64,000 nt of DNA, taken from Nageia nagi. Its lineage: Eukaryota > Pinophyta. The position numbers and the translations under genes are program-made. Where the stretch lies: positions 34,162,001-34,226,000 of the forward strand of contig JBITNC010000002.1 in assembly GCA_050084985.1 (NCBI GenBank). Reading direction: 5' to 3'. Shown one piece after another: positions 24,122 through 36,059 of the stretch; the stretch's first letter is position 1, and each line of letters begins with the position of its first letter. Under the pieces are notes generated by a model. The model worked only from the letters and a program-made list of their open reading frames with translations. It ran no database searches and was not told the DNA's origin.

Positions 24122-24499
24122 ATAGCAAAAGGTACAACTTGCACACATTAATAATTTACTAAATATAAACCAAGTGCACATGTATATATAAATTCAAATT
24201 ACAAAATAATCTGAGTAAGTGAATATACATAATCTAATCTATGGAAGCATAATTATCTCAAAAGGATATTCAATATGACAATCCCTAATGCATTACAATA
24301 TGTCAAATAATCCCTAATTCATCACAATATGTAAAAAATTAATGTTTATCAAGTACTATATGTGTTCTATATTAAATATTCTATAATTAACATCAAGTAC
24401 TACATCAACTATTTTTAACTAAACTATTTGTACCTAGAAAAGGGAAATTTTTTAATAAAAATATTTTTGGCATGGAAAATATTAAGAAAAATATGTATA

Positions 24500-25555
24500 C
24501 CAACATTCAAGAAGCCTAGATGTAGTTAGATTAAAGTTGACAAAAGGGTACATATTTTTATAGGAAAAGGGTACACAGTTCCTGTTCTTCTTCTTTTAAC
24601 TAAACTATTTGTAGGAAAAGGGAAATATATCAAAATAATCCCTTTTGTTGGAGCCTATAAATTTAAGGTCCACATGCATGCGTTATGTTCTTCTTTCAAA
24701 TATTTATATTGAAGTGGGTACTTGGGATAATATTCAAAGAGTAAGGACATTGATAAAGGATAGTGGAATCAAGAAGACACCTAAATGTAGTTGGATTGAA
24801 GTTGTTTAAAAGGGTACATGTTTTTATAGGAAATGGTACCTACAACATATTCTTCTCTTTATAATTAAACTATTTGTATGAAAAGGGGAATTTTTTACAA
24901 CAATCCTTTTTTTTTTGGAGCTTATAAATTTAAGATCCACATGCATGCATTATTTTCTTCTTTTAAATATTTATGTTGAAGTGGGTACTTGGGATGATGT
25001 TCAAAGGTTAAGGACATTGACGAAGGATAGTGGAATCAAGAAGACACCAGATATAGTTGGATTAAATTTGACAAAAGCATACATATTTTCATAGGAAAAG
25101 GTACCTACAACATGTTCTTTTTTTAATTAAACTATTTGTAGGAAAAGGGGATTTTTTTTGTAAAAAATCCTTTTTTGGTGGAGCCTATAAATTTAAGATC
25201 CTCATGCATATGCTATTTTCTTGTTTCAAATATTTATGTTCAAGTGGGCACTTGGGATGATGTTCAAAGAGTAAGGACATTGATGAATGATAGTGTATTC
25301 AAGAATACACCTAGATGTAGTTGGATTGAAGTTAATAAAAGGGTACATATTTTTTATAGGAAAAGGGTACAATCCATGTTCTTCTTTTTTTAACTAAACT
25401 ATTTGTAGGAAAAGGGAAATTTATCATAACAATCCTTTTTTGTTGGAGTCTACAAATATTTATGTTGAAGTGGGCACTTGGGATGATGTTCAAAGAGTAG
25501 CAACATTGATGAAGGATAGTGGAATCAAGAAGATAACTTGATGTACTATAAATTA
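24500..25555 (+). repeat. Tandem array of PPR E-domain gene fragments, copy A
   Basis: One partial leading unit (24,500-24,648) and four units (from about 24,649, 24,917, 25,180 and 25,444; period about 265 bp, the last shortened) each carry a piece of a PLS-class PPR protein. Consensus blocks are SNIYVEVGTWDDVQRVRTLM (E1 motif) and KKTPRCSWIEVDKRVHVF (E2 motif). Between coding pieces each unit holds the same non-coding spacer (ATTAAACTATTTGTAGGAAA) with stops, so the units are not one reading frame. PLS-class PPR proteins act in organelle RNA editing; these pieces have no P, L, S or DYW motifs and cannot do so. The amplification happened at DNA level from one truncated copy. Confidence 0.88.
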
Positions 25556-25913
25556 GCTTAGAGGTTAGGGACAATTCAAAAGGTTTACCAAATTCAAAGA
25601 GTGACCTTAAATCATGCTCAAACCTATGCAAAGTGACTAGATTAAAAGCACAAAGGCTTTGCATAGATAAATAAAATCTCACCCTTCTCATTTTGAAGAA
25701 TACCACCTACTCTTGAAATGCCTAAATTTCATTTCAAGGACCCATCAAAAATTAATTTATACCATTCCATGGGAGGTGGGATTAAAATCTTTAGAATTGT
25801 ATTGTACAAAAGGAAGATCGTACTCTAATATGAAGTTCAACATTACTGAAGTGGAGATTGAGATTCAATATGATCCTTTTTAGACATAGAAAAGTCTACT
25901 CTAGCTTGAATAG

Positions 25914-26275
25914 TTGGATTCAAGTTGAAAAAAGGGTACACATTTTTCTCATACGAGCTAGTGTTGGGTTAAAGTTGACAAAAGGGTAAATATTTTTCTT
26001 GCATGAGATGACCAATCTTGGATTGAAGTTAAAAAAAGGGTACATCTTTTTCTTGTACAAGCCAACTATATTGGGTTAAAATTGGTCCAGAAGGGTAAAT
26101 ATTTTTCTTGTATGAGATGACCAATGTTCTAGATTGAAGTTGACAAAAGGGTACATGTTTTTCTTGTACAAGCCAATGTTTGGTTGAAGTTTACAAAAGG
26201 GTAAATATTTTTATTATATACATCATGATCAATGTTGGATTATTCAGTTGAAAAAGGGTACTTATTTTTTATTTT
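25914..26275 (+). repeat. Short tandem array (about 55 bp) made from the PPR E2 tail, copy A
   Basis: About seven units, each a variant of TTGGATTGAAGTTGACAAAA, then GGGTACATATTTTTCTTG, then a variable link such as TACAAGCCAATG. The first part encodes WIEVDKRVHIF in one frame, so it comes from the end of the E2 motif seen in the neighbouring 265-bp array. Units lie near 25,914, 25,966, 26,018, 26,070, 26,130, 26,178 and 26,235. Confidence 0.8.
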
Positions 26276-26289
26276 ATGAGATGTAGTTT

Positions 26290-28323
26290 GATTGAAGGTA
26301 ACTAAATTATTAAAATTTTAATGTAATTATTCATTTTTTAAATTAAACTAAACTAATTTTGCAAGAAAAGCATAAAATGAAAGAAATTAAAGTACACAAC
26401 ATACTATTTTTTAAATTATTTATTTTTTAGAAATTAAAAAATATGAAATACAAGATAATTGAAAATTTATTAAAACACACCAAAAAAACTAGATTTTAAA
26501 CTATTTTTGTAAACAAAAAATAAGAGAAGCAAGAAATAGGGTACTAGGAGAGCTAAAGAAGGTCGTGTGGTAGATGTGGTGCAAAGGAGCATGGTGGTGG
26601 GCTAATGCAAAATGAAATCACATTTCCCTAGCCTCCTCAAACCAAAATTGCATTCATTGTAGGAGAGAATGAGGGCCTATGGGCTATTTTCATGGGGTAT
26701 AGTTCCAAAAAACAAAATTTTGGTTCTTAAGAACTGGAATTTCATTTTTGGATTGGGACTCTGAACTAAAATAAAATTTTGGTTTTTAAATACCAAAATT
26801 TCATTTTGTTTTGGTTTGGGAGGGAGAAGGAAATAAAATTTTGATCTTTAAAGTTAAATTTCATTTTAGTCCACCCTTTTTTCTTAAGTAAAGATGTCCA
26901 CCTTAAGTGGATCCATCTTCTTGCACTTACCCATAAGAATCACCTAACTAGGTCATTCCCATCTCTAATGCTTTTGTATCCATCTCTCTTTATATTTTCC
27001 CCTTATGCATGAAATTAGGCTTCTCAAAAATTAAAGGAAGTAGTGTAATGAAAACTAATGTCTCTTGGATGGTTACATGACCTTCATAACTTAGTTATTC
27101 TTGAAATACTTATAACTAATTCATTTTTTCAAGAATACCCTTTGCTACACAAGCATTGGTGCTAGGGTGTTTGCATAGGAATCTGAACAAAAAGAAACTA
27201 AAAATAAGTACAAACATATTTAAGTCTAGTCCTAATATCTGAAGTCATAACTCTATAAGATCTATAGTAGTAGCTCTTAGCTCAATGTTGACATTTTTGT
27301 TTAGTATAAGTTTTCAGGTTATAATCGGGTCAAGGCTTTCCAATTCAGGTCTTCATAGGATCAATAGGTTAAAACTAGTCCACAAAATAAACATATCTAA
27401 TAGAATCTTTAGACTCCCCTAGATGAATAAACACCTATCTTTATGATCAACTAAAGCACTGCCACCTGATTCTGCTAGAAACCCAATGTTGGCACTTACA
27501 TCAACATTAGTGTTGGCCCTCCTCTCTTCTTATTGATCCAATTTTTGGATCACCATTATTCCTAGATAAAGTCTTGAAGCATATAGAAGCTTGAGTGTTT
27601 GCCCCCATATTTTACAATCTATTTCACAGTGTTGAATTTTACCTAAATCAAACCAAAAATTATCATTTATTAGCTTGATATTGGGAGGAGGATTGATAAT
27701 GAATGTAGGCCACTAGCCCCTAGATTTCTTTTGAGTAGGGCTTCAACCACATTTCATGAATGTAGGCCACCACCCCAAATTTGTTACTTCCTTAAGTGCT
27801 CCCTCAATGACTCTCATACTCTATTTGTATAATATGACACTCTTCTAATCACCTCTACATTTTTTTTAATCTCCTAACATAGTTTTAGTACTTATTGTTG
27901 ACTTTGTTTCTCTCCAATATCACTCTATTTCTCCCATTGATTATAATTATTGTTCTCTAAAGAGATAACTTTATTGGGATAATGTTGAAAACGAATTCAA
28001 ATCTCCTAAAAAATCATATTATAATGATCAATACAAATGCAAGATAAATAAAAAATTACACATCATATATAAAAAATAAATCTAATAAAAATTATTTATG
28101 TTATTTTTATATGACACAATAACATAAAATAACATTATCACATAAAACACTTTTTATTTTTATATGATAAAATAACATAAATTACATAAAATGTTTTTAA
28201 ATTTCTATATGATACAATAACATAGAATAAAATAAATTATAATTATATATATATATATATATTCAATGCTATAAAAGATCAACAAGTTTATTCATAAACA
28301 TAAATATATAACATAAACTTTAT

Positions 28324-28371
<48 letters not shown>

Positions 28372-30084
28372 TATATATAAAAGATCAACAAGTTTATTCA
28401 TAAACATAAATATATAACATAAACTTTAATTTAAAAATATATTTTATATTTTTATTTATTGATTTTTAATTTAAAAAAACATGGCCAACGGTGTGGTCCG
28501 GAATGTAACAAGCCGCGACTCTCCTCAAGCCGCCATACAAAGAAAAATACATTTTCTATCCTATATCATTAATGAAAATGAAGTTTAGGAGTATATTTTC
28601 TATCACATATAAATTTTAAAGTACATATAACTATTCTTGAAAACGTCAAATAATTTAAATGGATAATTAATACCTAACGAAAAAATGGGGTATGATACTG
28701 AACATGAAATGTAGGTTTTATGCTTTGAGAACTTGATATTATTAGTATCTTTATTTTTAAAGAAAAATACTTGTTTTATTATAATATTTATAGTTTATAG
28801 TTTGAGGAATTGAACTCTTCAAACTATAAGTTATAAATATTAATATGAAGTAGTATTGGTTTGTGGAGATTTTTTAAAATTTAATTTTTTTTATTAATAT
28901 TAAATTATTTATTAATACTAAATTTAGCTCTTGAGTATGATTGATTATATCTTTAATTTTTTATTATTTTTGAATTTGATGTTCTTAATGTTGGACTTGT
29001 CTTACAAAGGTCATCTCTTGATGTCTAATTTCATCAAATGTGCCCATGAGATGAGTTTTATTAATACCTTATTTGCTTTCAATATTTCAACACTGATTAT
29101 AGTTTTCATGATCCATGACGTTTATAAATTTTTGAAAATGCTTCAATTCTTATAAATTTATTTTTTACAAGTAATTTACATAATTTCCTTTTTCTTTTTT
29201 TTTAATAATAAAAAATAGTAAAAATTAAATAAGATTTATAAATAAAAAAATTTGAATTGAGGATTAAAATATTATAAAATAATGGTTGAAGTATCTCTAT
29301 AAGTAATGAAATAAAATAAGTTTGTCTGTATGCACCATTGATTTATAATTCTTAGTTGAGTTAAGAATTATATATAATTTGATTAAGAACTTAAATTAAA
29401 TCTCTAGTTGTGTAGGAAGATGATAAAGACTTGATCTCTTGTATAGGTAATTTGAAGTTCTAAAACTCTTTCAAGATTAAATACATGTTATATGCAAGCA
29501 ATTGTCCTAGCCCACCATCTTATAAATCAAGTTAGTATGATGCTAATATAGTTTCACCTTTTATTGATCTATATCATAGAGAAATAAAAAGGTATAGATG
29601 ACCTATAATCCAAAAAAATCATAAAGGAATAAATTTTTAAACTATACTATAAACATTAATAGATGCACTCACAACTTAATGAGGATAAAGGTTCAACAAA
29701 AAGATTAATTATGAAATAGATCGTAAAATGAGATTTACAAAATTCATTGATTATGTTAATAAAACTGTGCAACAATAATTATAAAAGGTGAATTATTTTT
29801 TATTTTGAATAATAATTTATTATATATTAAAATGAGAAGTTAATGATGAAAATTCTAAAGTATGATCATTAATATGATGAAATAGATCTTGAAGTATATT
29901 TTTTATATATAATATATTATTTTATTATGAAAAAAAATAAAATTTATAATGTAAAGAATATTATAGAAGTAAATAATATAATTCATCACTACAACTAAAA
30001 AAAATACCTTTCATATGAACCATTTACTATTTTAAGACCATATATTTAAAAAAATATTTAAATGATGTAAATCTTTTCTTAAAA

Positions 30085-30118
<34 letters not shown>

Positions 30119-30270
30119 AGATGTATTTAAAATTTCTCAATTAATTGTTTTAACTATTTAATTTTATTTTTTTAACCAAAACACATTTTAAAAAAAAAAT
30201 TAATAAACTGAAAACACTTTTAGCCTCTTTCCTATCAATCATTTTATTTGACTCAAGTACTGATCGCATG
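26290..30270. other. Spacer between PPR-derived arrays and the MYB locus, copy A
   Basis: Conserved with 51,240-55,275 but with no recognisable gene. The (TA)n-rich part at 28,240-28,430 contains a direct repeat of about 50 bp (AAAAGATCAACAAGTTTATTC...) at about 28,273 and 28,379. Another (TA)n lies at about 30,087-30,116. Confidence 0.5.
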
Positions 30271-30276
30271 GAAATA

Positions 30277-30425
30277 TTAAATTAAATTATTCTTAATGCT
30301 CATATTAGCAAGGTGGCCACGAATATCTTTTGCTGGAAGCCCAGGAGTCACTAGCATCGAAGATTTTCCACCGCTGATCAACTCTTCGATCCAGGGCTCT
30401 GAATTCACTACAGTATAAGCGTGAT
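30277..30425 (-). CDS. Unidentified terminal exon, minus strand, copy A
   Basis: After a good 3' splice site on the minus strand (TTATGCTTTTCAG, ending at 30,426) a 149-base exon reads HAYTVVNSEPWIEELISGGK, then SSMLVTPGLPAKDIRGHLAN, and ends at TAA (30,279-30,277). I do not recognise the protein. Between copies A and B only three bases differ, and all three are third-position synonymous changes (Asp, Pro and Ile codons), which suggests the frame has been under constraint or is derived from a real gene recently. The rest of the gene is not visible: upstream on the minus strand lies the MYB gene in the opposite direction. It could be a captured exon. It sits 132 bases from the MYB first ATG, in its presumed promoter or 5' leader. 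Confidence 0.45.
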
Positions 30426-30557
30426 CTGAAAAGCATAACCAAAATAAATAGAGAACAATAAATGGAGAGCAGAATTCCTAGGCTTAAATTTCAAATTCAA
30501 AGATGAAGGCAGGTATATTAGATTTGTTGAGGTATTAACTTTGGATCTCTCTCTTGG

Positions 30558-32453
30558 ATGCTCCTTCTCTTTTTCTTCTTCATTGTGATAATTTGTGGCA
30601 TGCCCATTCTATTGATGGAAGGTGGTGGTGGAATTGACAGCAGCCCTCCAAGGGATATCCTCTCATTAAATGTGGATGTAGTGGATATTGATGACAATTT
30701 CATTCTCCAGTCTGATGGAGATCCACATCCAAATGCAAATGAAGATGAAAATGAAGATATAGCAAAAAGTTCTTCTCTGGTCTCGGAGGAGCACAGATCG
30801 GCACTGAATCTGAGAAGGGTGTTGTCTGTGAAGGGCCCCAGAAGAGGAGTTTTTAAGATTGCAGGGAAAATGTCCCTGGCAGATTACTTTGCAGCTTACT
30901 GTGCATATTATTCCAAAACACCACAACACATTCTGCAATCTGAGAATGCAAACCAAAGACAAGACATGGATGGGCTGGATAATATTGGACAACAAAACCA
31001 TATGATGAATACATCTGATTCTCGTAGTGCTGCTAAACAAGGTGGGGGTTTAGGCAATAGTGGTGTTCTGCTGGAAGGTCAATCTTGTTGGTCTTCTCAA
31101 TTACTGAATGCGAATGGCAATGAAGGTTGTTATAATATGAGGTCTCAGATTTTGGATTACCAGATTGAGCAAAACCAGAAACATGTGCAGCATGTTTCAT
31201 CCATGAATGGTTTCCCCAACAGCCTTGACTTGATGAATATACCTTACTACATTCGTGAGGAGCTTTCCATGAATATGAATGGTAATATTGGGATTAGTAA
31301 TACTCTGTCTAGTAAAAGGCTTGTGAGGCGCTCCAATAGAGGGCAGAAGAGGCGCAATGTGATAAAGGGGCAGTGGACTGCTGAAGAAGACAGGTGAGGG
31401 AATAGTAATATTCTGTTACAGTTATCTTATAGATTAATCTTGATCTCCGTGAATGTTGATAATGGTATTACAAGAATTATATTATTGTTGTTAGTGTTGT
31501 TATACTGAACATACATTTGATGTGGTTGCAGGTTGCTTGTTCAGCTGGTAGAAAAGTATGGTTTGAGAAAATGGTCGCAGATTGCGCAGATGTTGGCAGG
31601 TCGCGTGGGAAAGCAGTGCCGAGAAAGGTGGCACAATCATTTACGCCCTGATATCAAGGTTATCATTTTTCTTCTTCTTACTATTATTGATCTTACTCAT
31701 CTCTAAAGAATGATGATGAGGTTTGTTTGTATGTTTGACTCATGATTTACACGTTTGGAAAGTTGAATGATAGGTTTGTTTGTATGTTTGTCCAAATTCT
31801 CATAGGAATACTGCTTATGTTTTTTTTTTTGACAGAGAGATATATGGACTGAAGAAGAAGAAACTATAATTGTCAAGGCCCATGAAGACTTAGGCAACAA
31901 GTGGGCGGAGATTGCCAAACGCCTTCCGGGTAGAACCGAAAATGGCATCAAAAATCACTGGAATGCCACCAAGCGCAGGCAAACTGGGCGTAGAAGATCC
32001 ATAAGAACTTTTGATGGTTCTGTTGATGGCGGTGGCAGCCGTAGAAGCTCTATTTTGCAAGATTACATCAGGAGTTTGAATCTCAAAGAAGAGAAGAAGA
32101 AAAAGGAAGAGTTCTCCTCCACACAAGACAATGAGAGTCATAATGTTGCTCACACTGGTGGGTCACCCTCGTTTTCCCAGAAACTGGAGAGTAGCAATCC
32201 TCTAGGATCTGGACCTCTTCTCATAGAGCCCTATTCTGACTTTAACTTATCGTTTCTGTTGGATGGTGTCCGAATTGGAGATGGAGATGATGAAGAATAC
32301 ACTAATCTTGATATGTTGTTGGATCAATGTATGGATGAACATAGCCATCGAAAAAAAGAGATTGACCTCATTGAGATGGTATTTGGACAGCAAACTGATC
32401 CTCTAATGAGAAATAACTCTCAACATGGCTTCAGCGCCACTCATCAGCTCTAA
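30558..32453 (+). CDS. R2R3-MYB transcription factor, MYB98/MYB115/MYB118-like, intact
   Basis: Three exons with GT-AG introns: 30,558-31,393, 31,532-31,658 and 31,836-32,453; 526 codons from the first ATG. R2 begins [20 protein letters not shown] and ends [14 protein letters not shown] (about residues 270-320). R3 begins RDIWTEEEE and ends [17 protein letters not shown] (to about residue 370). The helix Trp residues are all present (R3 first position W, as in this clade). Both introns lie where R2R3-MYB genes usually have them. The long acidic and Asn-rich N-terminus before the MYB repeats is typical of the Arabidopsis MYB98/MYB115/MYB118 group, known for roles in female gametophyte, endosperm and embryo; the role here is inferred. 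The product should bind DNA in the nucleus. The first ATG gives a very hydrophobic start ([11 protein letters not shown]); the ATG at 30,615 (MEGGGG, 507 residues) is a more likely start for a nuclear protein. The other copies (55,561 and 3,205) are broken. Confidence 0.9.
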
Positions 32454-34944
32454 CAGTAATTATTTCTGTACCCTTACAGAAATGAATTTTATTGGAGTTT
32501 GTTTATCGCCTTGCTGGAAAACATGCACCACAAATAGTATAATGATAATGTTTAATCAAGTTAGTGCTCTAAGAGTTCAAGATTGTTCATTATGTTCACA
32601 TCTTGATTTTGCTACATGTTTCAAACTATACCTGATTTGCTCTTATCCTGAAAATGTTTTGAAAGAGCATAATTAATTTCACAGACGTTTGTTAGACCGA
32701 AATATTAAATAAATAGATTTCTGATTTTTTATGCATAACAGGAATGTAATGACTGCATAAAAGTGTGAACGAACTGCAAGGCAGACTTTTCAGACACAAA
32801 TTGGCTTTTACTGTTTAGTTAATAATTTGATAGTTTTTAAAAGTCGGGCAATAGTTCTAAATATTTTCAGAAATTAAGTAATTTAACCAGTGACTATGAA
32901 TATATAATATAGCCCTAATTCCCTCATTTCATTTTATCGTACCTATTTTGTCGATTGCTTTTGTTTAAAATGTTCTGCTACTGCTGGAGAAGCTTTACAA
33001 GGTAAAAATTTTTCTGGTTGTTTGTTGAGTTGATCATATATTAGATCTTGCTGCCTTTCTGTCCCATGTTCAAATCTTATTACCAAATATACATACTATG
33101 TAATAACTTACTACAATAATCTCATAGATAGATTGAAGCTCCAATAAAAATTAATATACTTTATCTTTTACCTATGATCATGGTTCATGTCAATATCTAT
33201 TTGTGAATTTGAGGTTGTGGTGCAACCTGAATATGATTTATCTGTGCTTTACTGGTTGTCTCAGGATATGTTCTACTAAGATGGTTTTAGAGAGTACTTT
33301 TATACTTTTATCTTGTACCCCCATTCAATCATTATGTGATTGATCTTATTCATAATTAAAGTGGTGCTTTTCAAGATCTTCATTTGTTGTGATATTTGCA
33401 TTTTGTAAGTTTTTGTTTTGCATACATTTATCCCACTTGTTCATTGTTGTGTTCCCACTTTTGGGTGGATTGATATGGTTTTCGATTATTTCGGATTAGG
33501 ACCAATCCAGCTCTCAGATGATATTTCAAAATTTGCTATATTCATCTATGCATTTTATTTCAAAAGTTGCTATATTCATGATACTTCAAAAGTTTCTATA
33601 TTCATCACATGATGATGCTGATATGGGCTTGTTGGTCAGTATATATTTATGTACTTTTTCAAGTATTTTGAAATTAAAATTTGATTTGTTTCATGTACAG
33701 GATACAAGTTCGATACTGATCAGGAATTCAATAAGCTGCAGTTTGCATATTTTCCTGGATCTAGACCACCTATGGCTCCTTTTCAGAACTAATTATCATA
33801 TTTCGCTTGGTGAAGCTTAGAATCTAGGCTTGAAACGATTACCTGACCCAAAATGACAGGTGCAAATAGCAATGGTGATATGCAAAATAAATAAATCTTA
33901 GGATTGTTCTGAATAACAATTTTTAATTCTTTACGATTGGCTAGCTTGCTGTAGTTGTAGTCTAAAATTTGTGTACTGAACATGTCATCTAACATGATTG
34001 AAGTTATTTTGTATATTAGATAACACTAAAAAGGTTGGCTCACAGTTTGATGTTAGTGACATTTATGAAATGAGTGAGTATTCTGTCCTAATGTTCCTGC
34101 ATTTTATCATAGACAGGATTTAGCTTGGGTTCTTTCATTGTCTATTTATACAAGTCATATTACTTGCCTTTTGGCAATATTTATATCTTTACTTGGCTTA
34201 TTTTATTGAAAGATTCAATATTTATGGGAAATGTATCGCTTGTTAGAATCTCAATAGTGGGAGCATTTTTTCTTTTTGGGATGAAAATGCAAGTTACTTG
34301 TGAAGCGATCAAAGCATTACTGAATAATATCAAGCAGGTCAGAGTGTTAAATATGTGAATAAGTTTTTTATTTCTGCTGCTCATGCAAGTTGATCTCTTA
34401 TGATATGAGCTGCCGTTATCTTTCAGTTAAATTCAATCATATATTTTGGAGGTATATATTGTAAATCTTCAGCTTATATACGTTAAATCAACCAAGATCA
34501 ATCAAATGAACAAATCAAGACTAAAGTCATCCTGTTGATTCTATACACTACCCTAAGATGATATATGCCCAAAATATGTAATGAATTTGGTTGGAGAATA
34601 ACCTTCTACTTTTTAAATTACTTCTTCCTTCTATTTAAACGTTCATAATACCAATTACAGAGATGATCAAAGTTATGAAATTGTACATGTGATTTAGCAG
34701 TAATTCTTTATCTCTTCTCAAACTTTGGTAGGTGGAGCTCTGTGACTTTAGAGCTTTAATGAGGTGGCCTGTTTTCTACATGAGGTGATTTACAGACGTA
34801 CTGTAGTTTTGTTTCATGATGATATGAGTGGTAACTAATTATTTATTACTATCTGAATTTTTTTGTACGTGGTATTCTTCTCTATGCATAAGCTCTTAGT
34901 CTTAAGAGACTTATTGTCCCTTTGTGTTTGAAGTTGTAGTATCG

Positions 34945-35105
34945 TTGAATGGTTAGATAAGACAAATAGTGCGCTCTTTGACATAGCGCTACCTCCAGAA
35001 AATATAACTTCATGCATTCCCAAATTTCAGGTACCTTACAATCTAGCAAGATATTATATGGATTATACTGATGTTGGAAATCGGTACGCTTTAACCTTCC
35101 ATTGA
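34945..35105 (+). pseudogene. Unidentified exon-like piece downstream of the MYB gene, copy A
   Basis: After GAAGTTGTAG a frame reads IVEWLDKTNSALFDIALPPE, then NITSCIPKFQ at a possible donor (CAG/GTACCT, about 35,030), and stays open to a TGA near 35,105 (YNLARYYMDYTDVGNRYAL). The family is not recognised. Copy B (about 59,849-60,020) keeps the frame; the differences I see all change residues (W to C, P to A, G to R). It could be a remnant of a second gene that was duplicated together with the MYB gene. Confidence 0.35.
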
Positions 35106-35177
35106 TGACTTGTTTAATGTGAGATGTTTCTTCAGTTAACACAAGGAATTTGTATCTTATATAGCAAATGTGTAAAT

Positions 35178-35289
35178 AATGTTAACATAGTACCTGCAAA
35201 TATCACATAAACTCCATATTATATCGCTTTAGCTGCCCAAAACTGAATACGTCAACATAATTGATATTTGCAGGTACTATGCTAACATT
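35178..35289. repeat. 28-bp inverted repeat, copy A
   Basis: AATGTTAACATAGTACCTGC... at 35,178-35,205 pairs with 35,262-35,289 with one mismatch across a 56-base spacer. In copy B (60,094-60,202) the first 25 pairs are perfect. The right arm contains TTTGCAG, a splice-acceptor-like string. Confidence 0.85.
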
Positions 35290-36059
35290 CAAATGCTTCA
35301 AGAGTTTGTACTTTTTTGAAATGGGAACATGCCTTGTCTGTGGTTGGGAATCAGCCAATACATTCCATTTGTTATTAGAGTATGGAAGCATTGGTTGCAG
35401 TATGCAGTCCCCCCCTACTGAAAGAATGGAGTTGAATTGGTCTTTACTTATTACATAATCACAGATGACATTGGACTCAGAAGTTATGAAAAACGCAAAA
35501 TTGACCTGCCAAGATCTAATTGATCTATTTATTAATAATCACAGATGACACTGGGCTCAAAGTTATGTGTAAAATTGTTTATCATGTTGAGAAGGTTAGG
35601 CGGTTCCCTTCTTCAAGCCTGAAAAATGCATTTTGTAACAGGTTTTTGTTTGGGAAAGCAATAAATAGAGACACGTTTCTATGACCTTATGTTTGGGAGT
35701 TCTGAAGCCAAAGAAACATCGAGACGATTTATTTTTTTTGTCTTACCACTATATTACAACCTTACAACTAGTTTTATCCCACCAAACTTAGATTCGGCCC
35801 GTTTTAATTCAATGCCTTGACTGTAACAGTCATGCAATAGTATCATCATAATGAATGAACATGATATAACCCTAGAAAGATATTTATAAATTTTATTTTT
35901 TAATTTTGTTTGTATATTATATAACATAGATGATATATTCTTTGCATTATGATTATTGAATATCAAAATATTATTATACAATCATTTAGAAATTATATAA
36001 AATTGTTAAGATAATTTTATTTTTAATAGTGGTGGGTTTAGCTATTATTGTATTTTTTT

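Larger units (their letters stand above)
32454..36050 (+). other. Conserved region downstream of the MYB gene, with coding-like islands
   Basis: Closely matches 57,362-60,930. The 83-codon frame 32,425-32,676 overlaps the MYB end in another frame and is open in both copies. Coding-like pieces with splice-like borders occur: one after TTTCATGTACAG at about 33,701 reads YKFDTDQEFNKLQFAYFPGS and then stops; another near 34,275 reads KMQVTCEAIKALLNNIK. I do not recognise them. Differences between the copies in these pieces are mostly amino-acid changing, so they look like remnants rather than working exons. Confidence 0.4.

Noticed and set aside
24649-25555. A working PPR gene
   Set aside because: Only the E1/E2 end is present, repeated with non-coding spacers containing stops; no P/L/S repeats or DYW domain precede or follow.
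30666-31040. Minus-strand 124-codon frame across MYB exon 1 (also 55,521-56,003)
   Set aside because: Shadow frame of the MYB coding strand; it has no splice or domain support, and the plus strand carries the clear MYB gene.
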